Below, piece by piece: positions 1-12,300 of a stretch of 64,000 nt of DNA. The translations under genes were made by a program, and so were the position numbers. Source of the stretch: Agrostemma githago. Taxonomy: Eukaryota; Streptophyta; Magnoliopsida; Caryophyllales; Caryophyllaceae. Below the pieces are notes generated by a model. The model was given only the letters and a program-made list of their open reading frames with translations. It ran no database searches and was not told where the DNA came from. Within the stretch, counting starts at the first letter, position 1. Every line of letters begins with the position of its first letter. The stretch spans positions 6,281,873 through 6,345,872 of the forward strand of contig OY288257.1 of assembly GCA_958450325.1 (NCBI GenBank), given 5' to 3'.

Positions 1-405
1 ATCTTTACGCTACGCGTTATCATTCTATTTCTCTCAAAAAGGATCCAATTTTGCTAAACACTGTGTTCTTTAATCATTCCTTTAAAATTTTCATACCTAA
101 GTTGCACTAATTAAAGTACTTCCTAGATTTAGCAGCAACACCCAACATTGGGGGTACTTGATCTCATGCAAAGGCATGGCCATTAGAAACTAAAATGTAG
201 GGAGGGGGGTCTAAATGAACCAACTCCAATGGACAGATGACAGAGGATTGAATTCAGGAAGGCTGGAACAGAGTGTATATAATAAGATAGATATAATTCA
301 ACTTTTAAGTGGATACTCCGTACAACTTATATACTTGACCACATATACCTGGTTTTCAATAGATTATATAAACAAGCGGAAATACGGTTTAAGAAAAATA
401 CTTAC
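1..405. other. Putative RAD54 intron sequence at left edge
   Basis: Bases 401-405 read as a GTAAG donor on the minus strand, so the stretch to the left should be the last or next-to-last RAD54 intron. No acceptor followed by the expected RAD54 C-terminal coding sequence was seen here. One copy of the dispersed TACTCCGTA word lies at 314-322. Confidence 0.6.
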
Positions 406-3400
406 ATCATCACCTGCTGAAGCCTGAAAAAGCACATCAGGTACTGAAGTGGGTTTGAAATGATGACCCCAGTTGAGTAAATCCTCCTCAAGAGGAGTGC
501 CAACCTAAGAACAAGTTCCCAGGCAAATCATTGAGAGTTAAAAACCCCTATGCTGGTTGCTCAGTTTTGTTTTTACATTTAGTCCCGTTTGTCCTTTTTA
601 TAAGTGTAAATTTAGAAACTGGAGATAAATGGAAGAATGGCGAATAACTATTTTATATGATGATGAAGAACATACCTGTCTTTCTGAAACTTTTAAGTTA
701 TGCAAGCACCCCGACATTTCTGCAAAGCCACCAATATCAACATCATTTTGATCTGAATTTTCTCTTTCTCCAGAAGGATCGACTCCATAGATTTCTATCT
801 CGCTTCCACCCAAGTCATCTCCTGAGATATTGTTATTTGTACATCGGATGCAACTCATCTTTGCATGGATCTCAGAACTGTACCAGATAAAAAACTGGAG
901 CTCAAAAGATACTACAGAAGCACAACTGAAGAATGAATAACTCTGACAATTAGCACAAAAGCAATTACCTCACATTGGCACGGTATGTGAACAAATCACG
1001 TAAATCTTCCATCGAGAAAAAGTTACCCTGAACTAATAACTGTCAAAGGCTAACCAGACGAACGGCTCAAACAACCAAATATGAAAGGATACAAAAATGA
1101 AAAACCTTATCATAGTCGGTTTGCTCTTGTTGAATAACTTTTTGTAACCCTTCTTTTGACATCTGACGCTGGTATACCTTCACATATGATAAAATGATAA
1201 AGGTTCCATTAAGAATATGTAAAGCAAAAAGAAGCGGAATTTCAGCAGTCAAGTAGCAAGAGCAATATCACTAAAATTAAAATAAAAGACTAGCCAATAT
1301 GTCGAAGGCCCCACTCAAAATATTGCAGTGTTTAATACTCGTATCACTCAATACTTAGGTTCTACATATAAATTCTTTAGGTCGAAAGCTATAGTGCTTA
1401 GAAGTTGCCATAATGATGTATCAGATCACAACCTTCTCTTCTATGGTTCCTGTACTGAGAAATCTGTATATGTATACCCTCTTCTTTTGACCATCTCTCC
1501 AAACCCTTGCAGCAGCCTGCAAAGCAGCGTAAAGTGCGTCGAAGTCAGGCCCAGGAGTCCAGGACATTTGGAACAGTGATACTCTGTACAAAGCAAATTT
1601 GAATGAATCCAATGATTAATTTCTATGTAGTACTTGTTTATCATTGGCAGGGTTCCAGTCAGGATCAAACAAGACCAGGCGATTTCCTCCAATCAAATTT
1701 AGTCCACAACCACCAGCTTTACTGCTTAAAAGAAAAGCAAACTCGTCCTGCAACGCATTGAGCATCCTTTAGAAAATGAAAACATATTACAGAAAAGAAA
1801 AGAGAAAGGTCTAGTAAATAGGAACCTTGGAAGGATCATTAAAACAATTGACGAGTTTTTGCCGTTTGCTGATAGATGTGGTCCCATCAAGTCTCAAAAA
1901 TGGATATCTTCTTTCACGACAGAGTTGAGCAAAGAGGTCAAGTGTCTGAAATATAGCTCTATTATTAGCTAAATATGCTTTAATAAATAGAGCAGTAAAA
2001 TGGAGGAGACTCAAGCTAATGGAAAACTAGTTTTTGTAGCAAACATGTATTTACTAAGCAATCAAAAAGCAATTCATTGTTGGCAAAAACTGATCCAAGC
2101 TCTGACATAAGAGTGAAAAACATCATCACATGCAAACCCATCCATTGTGAATTAGACATTTGACTTGGGCTAGCTATAAACAAAAGGAATCACCTGAGTA
2201 TAGTTTGAGACCAAAACAATTCTATCATCAGTTTTTTGACGTAGCTGAGCTAGTAAACGTGCTAAAACGTGCATTTTTCCTGATAATTCCACCCAAATGC
2301 CATCGCCACCAGTCCATACTCCAGACCTAGGAGCACAATTGAGGGATCTCTAATATAAATTTTATACAGATAAAATAATATAAAATCAGCCATGAAGCAT
2401 GTAACCTACCTCCCTGAGAAAACTTCGGGAGGGAAAAATCGCATGCAGTCCTCAAAGCCAGATATTCCTGAATTCCCACCTTTCATGGTGTCATATATGA
2501 GCTGCAATAAAGAGCAGCATGTCTTGTAAGAGAGGAGAAATAAAGCAGAGCATCAGATCCATAGTCCATGTCTCTAGTTTCACATCAAAATGAGAAGATA
2601 AATGTGTTCAAGTAACTGACCAGTGCCTTAAAGGCACCCCTATGTTGATTTAGAGTAGATCATGGATGGGGCAACCCATTTGACATGTGGACCACCCCAT
2701 CGAGCCCACAAAAGAAACATGTTCGACAAATACTAACATTTTTTTAACTTTCTGGACAAGACAACCCATTCGACATGTGGACCACCCCATCGAGGCATCG
2801 AGCCCACAAAAGAGACAAGTTCAACAAATACTAACATCTTTTTAATTTTCTATTGACCAACTTATTCTTGTCAAATTAGACTGCAAAATAATGTCCAAAT
2901 AATCAACAATAAAATGGAAGGATATCATGATACTTTCATATGATATCATGATAGGATGGCCTAAAAAAATTCACTCCCTAAAGATGGTAACACATTAAAC
3001 CCTGCACTTCACTTCAGGTGTGATTCTTTTTAATCCTAGAGTGAGTAGCAAGTAGATATATTGTGATCTAAGCATTAAAATTCCCCTTAGCATTATAGAA
3101 TAAGACTGCCATCTAGACAGCTACGCAAGACAGAGCAGCTTCTCTTTAGCATTTATACAAGCACGCCTTCACCAGTATTACTAAAGTACTGTATCTTCGA
3201 AGTACAGCAATTACCTCAGCCAGATGCTTCAAAGTACAAGTTCACATTTTAATTGTAATACATACTACAAACGTACCTTTGGGTGATTGCAGAGCTTCTT
3301 CAGAGCTGTTATATATGCTAAGACTTTGGAATGCTTTGCTTGTTCATTTATCACCCTTTTAACCTAAAACAACAAAAAAAACAAATAATCAATCTATGAA

Positions 3401-6400
3401 CCAGTAACTTGAAGATATTACAATATACAAAGAAGAAGAAAGATCACCCACATTTTTTGATTGTATGAAATGATTGTAAAGCTCCGACTGCAGGGGAGTA
3501 AGTTTGCAACAAACAACTTCAACAATCTGTGAATTAATATCACTACATCATACAAAAGCCATTCTGCAACATAGTTCCTCACCAAATTGAGGAATCATAA
3601 TACCTTTGGTGGTAGGTGATTAGATAGCAATGCGTTCGTCCTCCTCAGTATAAACTGAAGACCAAAAAAAGTACGTCAGCAGCGAAAGTCATAGTCCTGC
3701 TTTATGTTTATTGTTTGGAACATTGGCTAGCTTAACTCAAGTTTTGCATGACCTTTTTAGTTTTGACATATAGTAATGGGATAGGTAAGAGGTTTTTGCA
3801 TACAATTGACAATGAGTGGTTCCTAGAATCATGCATCAAGCTATTGTTTATGTGATAACATCGACAATAACATTACCCAAATGCCTCAAGGGCTTTCAAA
3901 AATGTGGGTAAGGGTGGTCAGATGTACAGCCTTACTCTTGTGTTAGCAACACAGAGGTTATTTTCAAATGACCAATAATGCAAATGAGATGAGAACTGCA
4001 TTCTAATGACTTTACTTCACAAAAATATTTACTACTCGTATATGATAGATATCTTGAGAAAGTATACACAGTACACCTGATTTACTTTGGCGCTCAACTC
4101 CTCTGATCGTTTTATACCAAGATTCCTTTGGTCCTCAGTCGAAGTGGGTTCCCGTCCAGATAGGATTGGCATCTTTATTGTAGAGCATCAAAAACATATT
4201 ACACACGAGAGAAAAATAACTGAAAATGTGGGTATGTAATTGTATCAAACAGTGAAAGAACGCGTATATATGTGAAGTAAATATCCTTGGGACAGGTGAA
4301 TGTGATCAGGGAACAATTGGAAAAGATAGATGAAATTACTTTGTACTGAGTGTTGCCATATTCTTCCAATAACACAATAGGAAACTAAAGATGGGTAGAA
4401 ATAAAAGAAAGAAAGAAAGAAAGAAAACTATATAATCACCTAGGCATTAAGGCAACATTCTACCAGCAAACTAAAAAAAACTCAGCTTTTTAGATGATTA
4501 CTCTATAGTCTAATACTGAATTGATGATATACCATTAATGTCCTGACCGAGATATTGATCTTTTACGAGTAGTAATCTTGCAGCCTTAACATAAATATGA
4601 CAGAACCGAAACTTAATGGCATATGCCTTAACAATTTATCCAGTTATGCCATAGAAAATCTAGAAATATTACATTGGCTTTTAGCATTCAACATAATTAT
4701 GTTCGCATGTAACTGATAGACCATTTCAATACAGAATAACAGATCAATGATCACAAGCAAAATCATTGGTAAGTTCAAAACTACAAGTAATGCAAATTGC
4801 AACTGCAAAAGTTGTTTATCATGGGCCACAAATATAATCAGATGGGAAACCTACCTCGTAATATCGTCGAAAATGACCAGTATTGCCTAATATTCCTGGA
4901 TTGGTGAAGTTTACCATGGCATAAAATTCTTCAAGGTCATTCTGCATGTCAAAAGGGCATGCCATGACAAAGTGTTGAGAGGGAAAAGGGAAAAGACTTG
5001 TGCACAGAATTATGTAAAGCAATCATCAGAAAAATGACTCACCTGCATGGGTGTACCTGACAGCAAGATGCGGCGTTTACATGCCAGCGACGCTAATGCC
5101 TAGTGTGACAAGACATTCATAAATGAATTAGAATAAGAATTTATAGTGTCGAAAAAAATGCATGGGTCGCCATTCATAAGTCCACTTACCTTGTTCGTTA
5201 TTGTCTGGTCATTCTTAAGCCGGTGGGCTTCATCACATATGACAAGATCACAAGATCCACTTTGGCTAAATTTTGGAGAATGGATTCTAAATGTTTCATA
5301 TGATACGATAAGTACCTGAAAAAATATATAGGTATCACAAGTATTCAAAAGATATTTTAATCCAAATCATGCAAACAACCACATTGAGTTTTACCTGTAT
5401 GTTGCTACGTGGATTTATGAATCTGTCAATCCCGGAGACAACTTCATCTCGACTACTTTCACATAGGGCAATTAGTTTAACCCTGTCCCCAACCCACTTT
5501 TTGATTTCTGCCTCCCAATTACTCACAAGACTTGTAGGAGTGACAATAATTGCTTTTTTAACCATTGGTGTTCCATCAAATCCTTGACGAAGAAGAGTGT
5601 AAAGCAGTGTGATTGACTGAAGTGTCTTCCCCAAGCTGCAAAAAGGTCCATTCAACAGAGGCAACGAATTTAGCAGGACATACGCAGAAGTTCATACCCT
5701 TGGTAAGAGTAAGATGTTTAATTGTTTACCCCATATCATCCGCCAAAATGCATCCATGAATACCAGCTGCACTTTGTAATCCAGAGACGCATTCAAACAT
5801 GAACTGTACACCTTCTCTGTCCAAATGATTAACAATAGGTTCAACAGGCCGCTCCTTACAAATACAAAAAAAAAGTCTCACATTAACTCTAAACGACTCA
5901 AACTGCAATTATGAAAGCAAACTTCTAAAAATAAGAAACGTGATAGACAAGACCATGGCATAGTAAAATTTCATTCAGCCTAGGCCAAATGAAATGGGCT
6001 ACAATAAGGTTTTACAGGTCTAAATGAATACCTCTGATGTGGTCGAAGGAAACGAACAAGCACGGGATCAACCATTATCAGCGTCAGGCAAGATGATGCA
6101 GCCCCTGGCAACAGTTCGTCAGATTGCCATAAAATCAACGGCTCAATATCAGCTGGTAATGATACATTTTCCTTGGGCTGATCCTTCTCAACTTCTGGAG
6201 AGAGTTCCAAAATATTCACTTCTGGAACCTTAACTACAAACGGACTTGCCGAGCCCCATGGGACAAACCTCTTCCGAGCCAAAAGCCGTGCTTGGAGTTG
6301 TTGCACACTGGTAGTGCTGCAGTCTTTAGCAAACGGTGGTTTGAAGGGTTTTCTTGCCACTGCCGCCCCCTCTGATACTACAAGAACCCTTGGAAGCAAT

Positions 6401-7751
6401 GATTGTCGCCTCACAACAATGTCTCCTCTGCAAAACCCATAGTCAATTATCAAATTAATCGGTCTAAGGGGGAAAAATAGCAAGACTATCCTTGTTCACC
6501 AGTGAGGACTAAGGAGGATTTACTGTCTCAGAGTGAGCTTTTAACGTGAACAACTCATCCCAAATCTTGAAACTCTCAGCATGTCCTTTATAAGATCAAC
6601 CTATACAAAACTCATTTGTTAACCTTTTTCCGGGTACAAACAAGAGGGAAATGAGGGACAATTGAACAACATCATTTTCCTTCCAAAGCTTTCCCATGTT
6701 GGAAGAATTTTAATATTTTGTGCAGGAGGGAAAAGGGAGGCTCCATTTTCCCTCCATGGGCCTCCAACCCACATTTGCAAACCAAACAAAGAAGATATCC
6801 CCCCTTTCCCTCCAAACCGACCGCCCAAACAAAAGTTAAAGATATCAACTCAGTAGACTAGCTAAGAATCAACAAAGAATGCTACTAGTATACAGACCAA
6901 ACACTAATAGGATACGCCAGGAAATTAAACTACGTGATTGTACTTGCTTAGAAAAAGCCACGAAAAGAACAGATCCCCTTCCACTTGCTTATAAAAGAAT
7001 AGTTGGTGGTTTCTTGTACGAGCGGGCACACTATATGATTGTCACTAGAAGACTACCAAGCAATACTCCAAGTTCATCACCTTCACCACAAGCCTCACTT
7101 AAACACATGAATATGAGTTAGGAATCACTCACTAGCACCCACAACAAAAGTTTCTCTCCACTTAAGCAATACAGATCACTAACAAACCCTAAAATTTGAT
7201 TTGCACCCTAAAAATGAAGCAAAAAACATTGATTACCCCTAATTTCAAGCCCAAATCCTCGCAAACTTCTTCACAAAACGTGTCCTGCCAGAATTCAATC
7301 CTAACTATAAATTTGTACATGTCATTTTTCATCCCCAGATATTTCGATTGGAGTTGATGTACCCAAAGACTAATCAAACTAAACAATTACCCCAAAAATC
7401 GATAACAATCAGCCTCTCAGAGGCAAATTAACAGCTAAAAACAGTTCAACTGCTATGAACACCGAAAAATCACTGTATTAGGTCATATGAATGAAGCAAT
7501 TCGAACTCAAAACCCTAGAAGTGTTTCAGAATCAACGAAATCAGAGAAGAATCGAAAGGATACCTAACGAGAGAGGCGACGTTTTGCGATTTGTTTTCTT
7601 CTTGCGACAATACATCGATTACGCCATTATCATCGTCACCGCATTTGTCACTGTCGTCTTGTATTTCGTGGACGGCGAAATCCTCGTCGTCGTCATCGGA
7701 AAGAGAGACGAGAGATTGTTCATCGTCTGATGAATTTGATGAATCGGCCAT
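406..7751 (-). CDS. RAD54: DNA repair and recombination protein RAD54 (SNF2 ATPase), 3' end outside window
   Basis: Swi2/Snf2-family dsDNA translocase that works with RAD51 in homologous recombination in the nucleus. Coding exons on the minus strand: 7564-7751, 6032-6427, 5730-5816, 5395-5635, 5190-5315, 5043-5099, 4855-4941, 4077-4172, 3604-3654, 3452-3526, 3277-3363, 2410-2501, 2194-2326, 1826-1945, 1634-1747, 1433-1516, 1106-1177, 969-1027, 676-877, 406-504. They sum to 2466 nt (822 codons) with all phases closing. Residues 1-60 are acidic and Ser/Asp-rich. Walker A DDMGLGKT is at about 221-228 with Lys227, and the DEAH box is at about 332-335. The helicase C-terminal half carries RLDGTTSISKRQ and ARVWRDGQKKRVY. 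The Arabidopsis homologue has about 90 further residues, so the last exon(s) should lie left of base 406; I could not place them in bases 1-405. The ATG at 7751 opens the acidic leader. Identity is near certain; individual exon edges may shift by a few bases. Confidence 0.96.
2671..2855. repeat. Tandem duplication of about 90 bp in a RAD54 intron
   Basis: Two adjacent imperfect copies begin with CAACCCATT and share GACATGTGGACCACCCCATC, then CGAGCCCACAAAAGA, then ACAAATACTAACAT. The second copy carries a small internal duplication of the CATCGAG word. The array lies in the intron between the exons at 2410-2501 and 3277-3363. No coding potential is seen. Confidence 0.8.
4405..4428. repeat. (GAAA)n microsatellite in RAD54 intron
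   Basis: About six GAAA units sit in the long intron between the RAD54 exons at 4077-4172 and 4855-4941. Confidence 0.8.
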
Positions 7752-7832
7752 TGTTGATTGTTGATTGTTGAAAAGAGAGAAGGTAGTAGAACAATCGCCA
7801 ACTGTGGTTTTAAAGTGTGTAGTTCTTGAATA

Positions 7833-7840
7833 TTTGGCGG
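7833..7840 (-). promoter_or_regulatory. E2F-like site upstream of RAD54
   Basis: TTTGGCGG lies 82-89 bp upstream of the RAD54 start codon and fits the plant E2F consensus WTTSSCSS. S-phase and repair genes are typical E2F targets in plants, so the position is sensible. This is a single short match with no functional support. Confidence 0.45.
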
Positions 7841-9311
7841 CAATTTAAATTGTTGAGGAAGGAAGGTGACACCGACTCGTCTTTTTGGACCGTTTTATGC
7901 CCGGGCTTGTCTGGTTCAGTATGTAGGACTGTAAGAGAGACCTTCGTGAAATAAAATCAACGTTGAGGTAAAGCACTTTTTACATTATGCAATTATTGAA
8001 TTTTGTGATCTACTCCCTCCCATTCTTTGGAAAAGGTGTGCTTTTTCAGTGGATGCGAGGGAGTATTTTCTATGAATTGAGTGACTAAGCAAGACACAAT
8101 TTTATTAATCTTTGAGAACTTCCAAATTCCAAGCCACATGAATTTAAAAAATAATCAAAATAAACCTTTGTTGTATAACAGATTTGCTATATAAAGATGC
8201 TGGCATTTTGCTCTTTTGAGCCGGCAAAATTACGCTTTAAACCCCAATTACATATAAGACATAGTATTAATCATTTAGTGGATGAAAAGTCTAAAATAAT
8301 GTTCGCTAATCATCAAATTATGTCCAAAGAAAACCCACTTCACAAGTTTGAAGAAGCTCAATATTTTCCAAAACCAATTGCCAATAAGAGGAACACTCAA
8401 AGCCATAAAATTGGAATCCTCAAAAAAGAGGGTCCTCTAGTGGCACAAAATGCTCGGCTTGATTTATGGGAGCTCATGTAAATTCAATCTTTGATATCGT
8501 GTTAGAATATAGTACTCCGTATATGAATGACCTGGCTAAAATGGAGAAAAGTCGCTCCACAAAACCAAGGAAACTATGTATATTCGAAAACCAAATCAAT
8601 TAATGATCCAACCCTTATAAAGTGAGCAATCGTCTATTCTATTGTCAATATAAAACTTAACATGTGGCCACGTGGATCGATCTTCCAACATTTTGAGACA
8701 AACTTCATCTTAAAAGTATTAAACTTGGTCAAAGAGTTTACTTTTTCAATTTATTTCATATCACTCCAATTCATTTTAGTTTAGTTCTATTAGTTCATTT
8801 TGTACGAGTTATTTAAGCTCAATTCAGGTAACTTCAATCAATCACTCTAGTTTAATTTAAACCACATAAAACGAAAAGAACACAACTATCAGACTACGGA
8901 GTATGTATCAAAGGTAACCTGAATTTTTGTTTGTGACGAAGATATTCATCATATTATAACAGTTCAAATATTTACCATTTAGGTAGGAAAAGACAAAAAA
9001 ATTATCGTCTCTAGTGATAATATTTTGTCTTTATCTAACCAAATGAATAATACTAAGTACGAGTAACCGATTATTTTAATAATACGGTGGATAATCCGAC
9101 TAACTCCAAAAGTAAAGATAAACGTAATGTGCGTAAAATAAAAGGTACTCCGTACTTCTATATTGGGTTCCCTAACTAAAATTGGTAGCTTGGTTAAGTA
9201 ACTTGTAATCAAAGACAAAAAGCAATTAGACAAAGTCCCAAAACCCAGAAACCATAAAGGAAGGAGGTTCAATTTGATTGCCTTTCCTGTTTCTGCGTCT
9301 GCGAACAAAAA
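7841..9311. other. Divergent intergenic region RAD54 / ARP2
   Basis: About 1.5 kb separates the two divergent start codons and should hold both promoters. The sequence is AT-rich and contains three copies of the TACTCCGTA word (near 8514, 8895 and 9147). Fragments resembling a Stowaway end, CTCCCTCCCATTCTTTGG and GCGAGGGAGTA, lie at about 8012-8065 and suggest a very short element. No gene is seen; the open frame at 8197-8481 has no recognisable product. Confidence 0.6.
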
Positions 9312-12300
9312 ATGGACAACAAAAATGTGGTCGTCTGCGACAATGGCACCGGGGTAACATTCCTTCTCTCGCCTTATTACTCAACTTATCACGCTCGATC
9401 CATTCTTCTATTACCGCTTTCATAAGTTCGATTACTCTATTTACTTTCAATCATCTTATATTGTCGACCTAAATTTTCATTTCTCTCAATTTGATTCAAA
9501 TGCCTGAATTTCATAGTGCATTTTTTAACTGGTTCTTTAATTAATATTTGTTTTGAGAAATTTAGAACCCATGATTTACTATGATTTATAGCTTAAAATC
9601 TATACTACATTTGTTGTTGGTAGAACTGTAGAAGGATTTGAAGGTTAGTTTAGAATTTAGCTGAATTGGGCGTTCTATGATTCACCCCTTGCATCCAAAA
9701 TCATGGGTGGTCTACAAGGCCGAAAATGATTTAGGATCGGCTAACACCGGAAATCGTCTAGGCCCAAATGTCAAATGATATCTTCCAATAGGATACTATA
9801 GTGGGATGTTTGTATTTTCTGATTTTGGTGTCATTTCTGATGTTTCGTGTTTAGGCAGTATCAATTCGTTGTTTGAAGGAATGGTCCGGGAGTTGAATGG
9901 TATAAACACATTTACATCATGTGGTTCAATATCATTTGTTTGAAGGAGATGTTTCGCTGTTGAATGGCGTCGAGTTTCTTTCATGCTCATGAGTAGTATA
10001 ATACTGAATGTCTAAATAATACTCGCTCAGTAATTCAGCAAAGAATGGATTTAGCTTGTCAATGTTGTGTGAACCTGTAAAAGAGTGAAGGATCCATCAT
10101 GTGCAGGAGATCTAATATAAAACACAAAAATTCTACACCGTGTTCTGAAATATTCATTTTATATGCAAACACCGTGTTTTTTGTTTTTAAACAGTGCTAC
10201 TCCTATCTTTTATTATCTTGCTGTCTGATTACCGTGTCAAAGGTATACTGATTGCTTTCCACGAGAAGAACTGAAATTTGACGAGTGTCACCAAATTTCT
10301 CTCCGTGTTGCAGTATGTTAAGTGTGGCTTTGCTGGAGAGAATTTTCCTACTTCAGTCTTTCCTTGTATGGTGGGAAAACCAATGCTGCGGTATGAAGAG
10401 TCCTTAACGGAACAAGAACTGAAGGTGTGAATTATTCTACCTAGGCAAGTGAATTCTTTCCTTAGATGCAAATGATATGAGGCTTTTTATTTGGTTTCCC
10501 ACACAGTAGCCTCGTTTGTCATTTGTTTGATATGATGTGTGTAAAGTGATTTATGACACGAGGATGCCTGAGAGATTTGCATATTTATAATGCAGGACAC
10601 AGTTGTTGGAGATGCTTGTGTAGACTTGAGAAATCAACTGGATGTATCTTATCCCGTGAATAATGGTATTATTCAAAACTGGGAGGACATGTGTCATGTA
10701 TGGGATTATGCATTTTTCAACGAGCTGAAGGTAATTATGATCTTTATCACATAGGATTGTACAGTGTGCATGCCTTTTGGATGTGTTTTATACTCACTTT
10801 GTTCCGGTCTGCCATTTTTTTCAGGTGGATCCTACCGAATGTAAAATATTACTCACCGACCCCCCTTTAAATCCTTCAAAGAACCGTGAAAAAATGGTGT
10901 GTATTTTCCTATGTGTAGTTTTTCAGCTTAACAAAGCTTGGAGTTGATCTTCACGTTTAACGATTTTTCACATGTTGATAATGTTCTAAGATGTTATTTT
11001 TAAATTTTAGGCGACGATAATCTTTTTATCTAAATTTCATGTATGAGTAATGTAGTAAGACATGGTTATGTAATTTTGGTCACACTGCAGGTGGAGATGA
11101 TGTTTGAGAGATACAACTTTTCTGGTGTTTTCATCCAAATCCAGGCTGTCCTGACGTTATACGCTCAAGGTACAGTGACAAATTTTCAATTTAACATAAT
11201 CTTGCTAAGCAGTGATTTTCAAATTCTTTAAAAGTCCCTCAAACAGGAAGCTACTGGTTTGTGTTTTTCTCCCTACTAACATTTCATGTGTAGGTTTGCT
11301 CACTGGACTAGTCATCGATTCGGGGGATGGAGTCACCCACGTGGTATGTCTTGAAATCATGGCATTGTATTCTATTTCATTATATCTGCAGATACATAAT
11401 TTTGTAATCAGGTCTTTTCTACACGTGTTTACTATGTCAAATTTTCAGAGCATGTCTTTTGTTATACTCCCCCGTTCAAGTCGAACCTTCCCCTTTCTTG
11501 TTTTGACACTATTCACAATCAAGGATAACTTTCGATATTCACAACAATCTATTAGAGAAAATATATCCATGTGGGATCTTGTTTGATTCGTCTTTAGAAG
11601 TACATTATTAATATCCAATTTCCATAATTTTTACTAATATGTTACGAAAGATATTAATGACGCAAAATGCGTGTTGGCAAACGTGAAAAAGCAAAAGGGA
11701 AGGTTCGACTTGAACGGAGGGAGTACTTCTCTATTTGCATTCTGTGTGAGCTCATAATTTCGAACTTTTCATCAGGTTCCTGTCGTTGATGGTTACTCAT
11801 TCCCACATCTTACAAAGCGAATGAATGTGGCTGGAAGACATATAACATCTTACCTTGTGGATTTGCTCACACGGAGAGGGTGACTAACAACATCATTAGT
11901 TCATTTTATATAAGCGGATAGAATCCATGCTCATTTCTGTCTTGACTTAACTTGAAACATTGTTACTGATCTTGTTTAATAGTGTATCCCTTTTGAAGGT
12001 ATGCAATGAACAAAGCTGCTGATTTTGAAACCGTAAGACAAATCAAAGAGAAGCTGTGCTATACAAGGTAAAGATAAGTTTGTGCTGCTAAAACGAATGG
12101 AATTACGTGTGATTTATCTAACATGGGTTATTGTTTTATGCAGTTATGATTACAAACGTGAGTATCAGTTGGGACTTGAAACCACCATTCTAATGAAGAA
12201 GTACACTGTAAGTTTTTATGCAGAGCTTTTACTGTTTTGCGTCTCTTCCTTTATTTTGAATACCTTGTGATGAGAAGGATTTGCAATGTTCCAATCCATT

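Noticed and set aside
6610..6860. hAT-like MITE in RAD54 intron 1
   Set aside because: Several GGGAAA/TTTCCC words in inverted order, but no clean terminal repeat or target duplication could be defined by eye.
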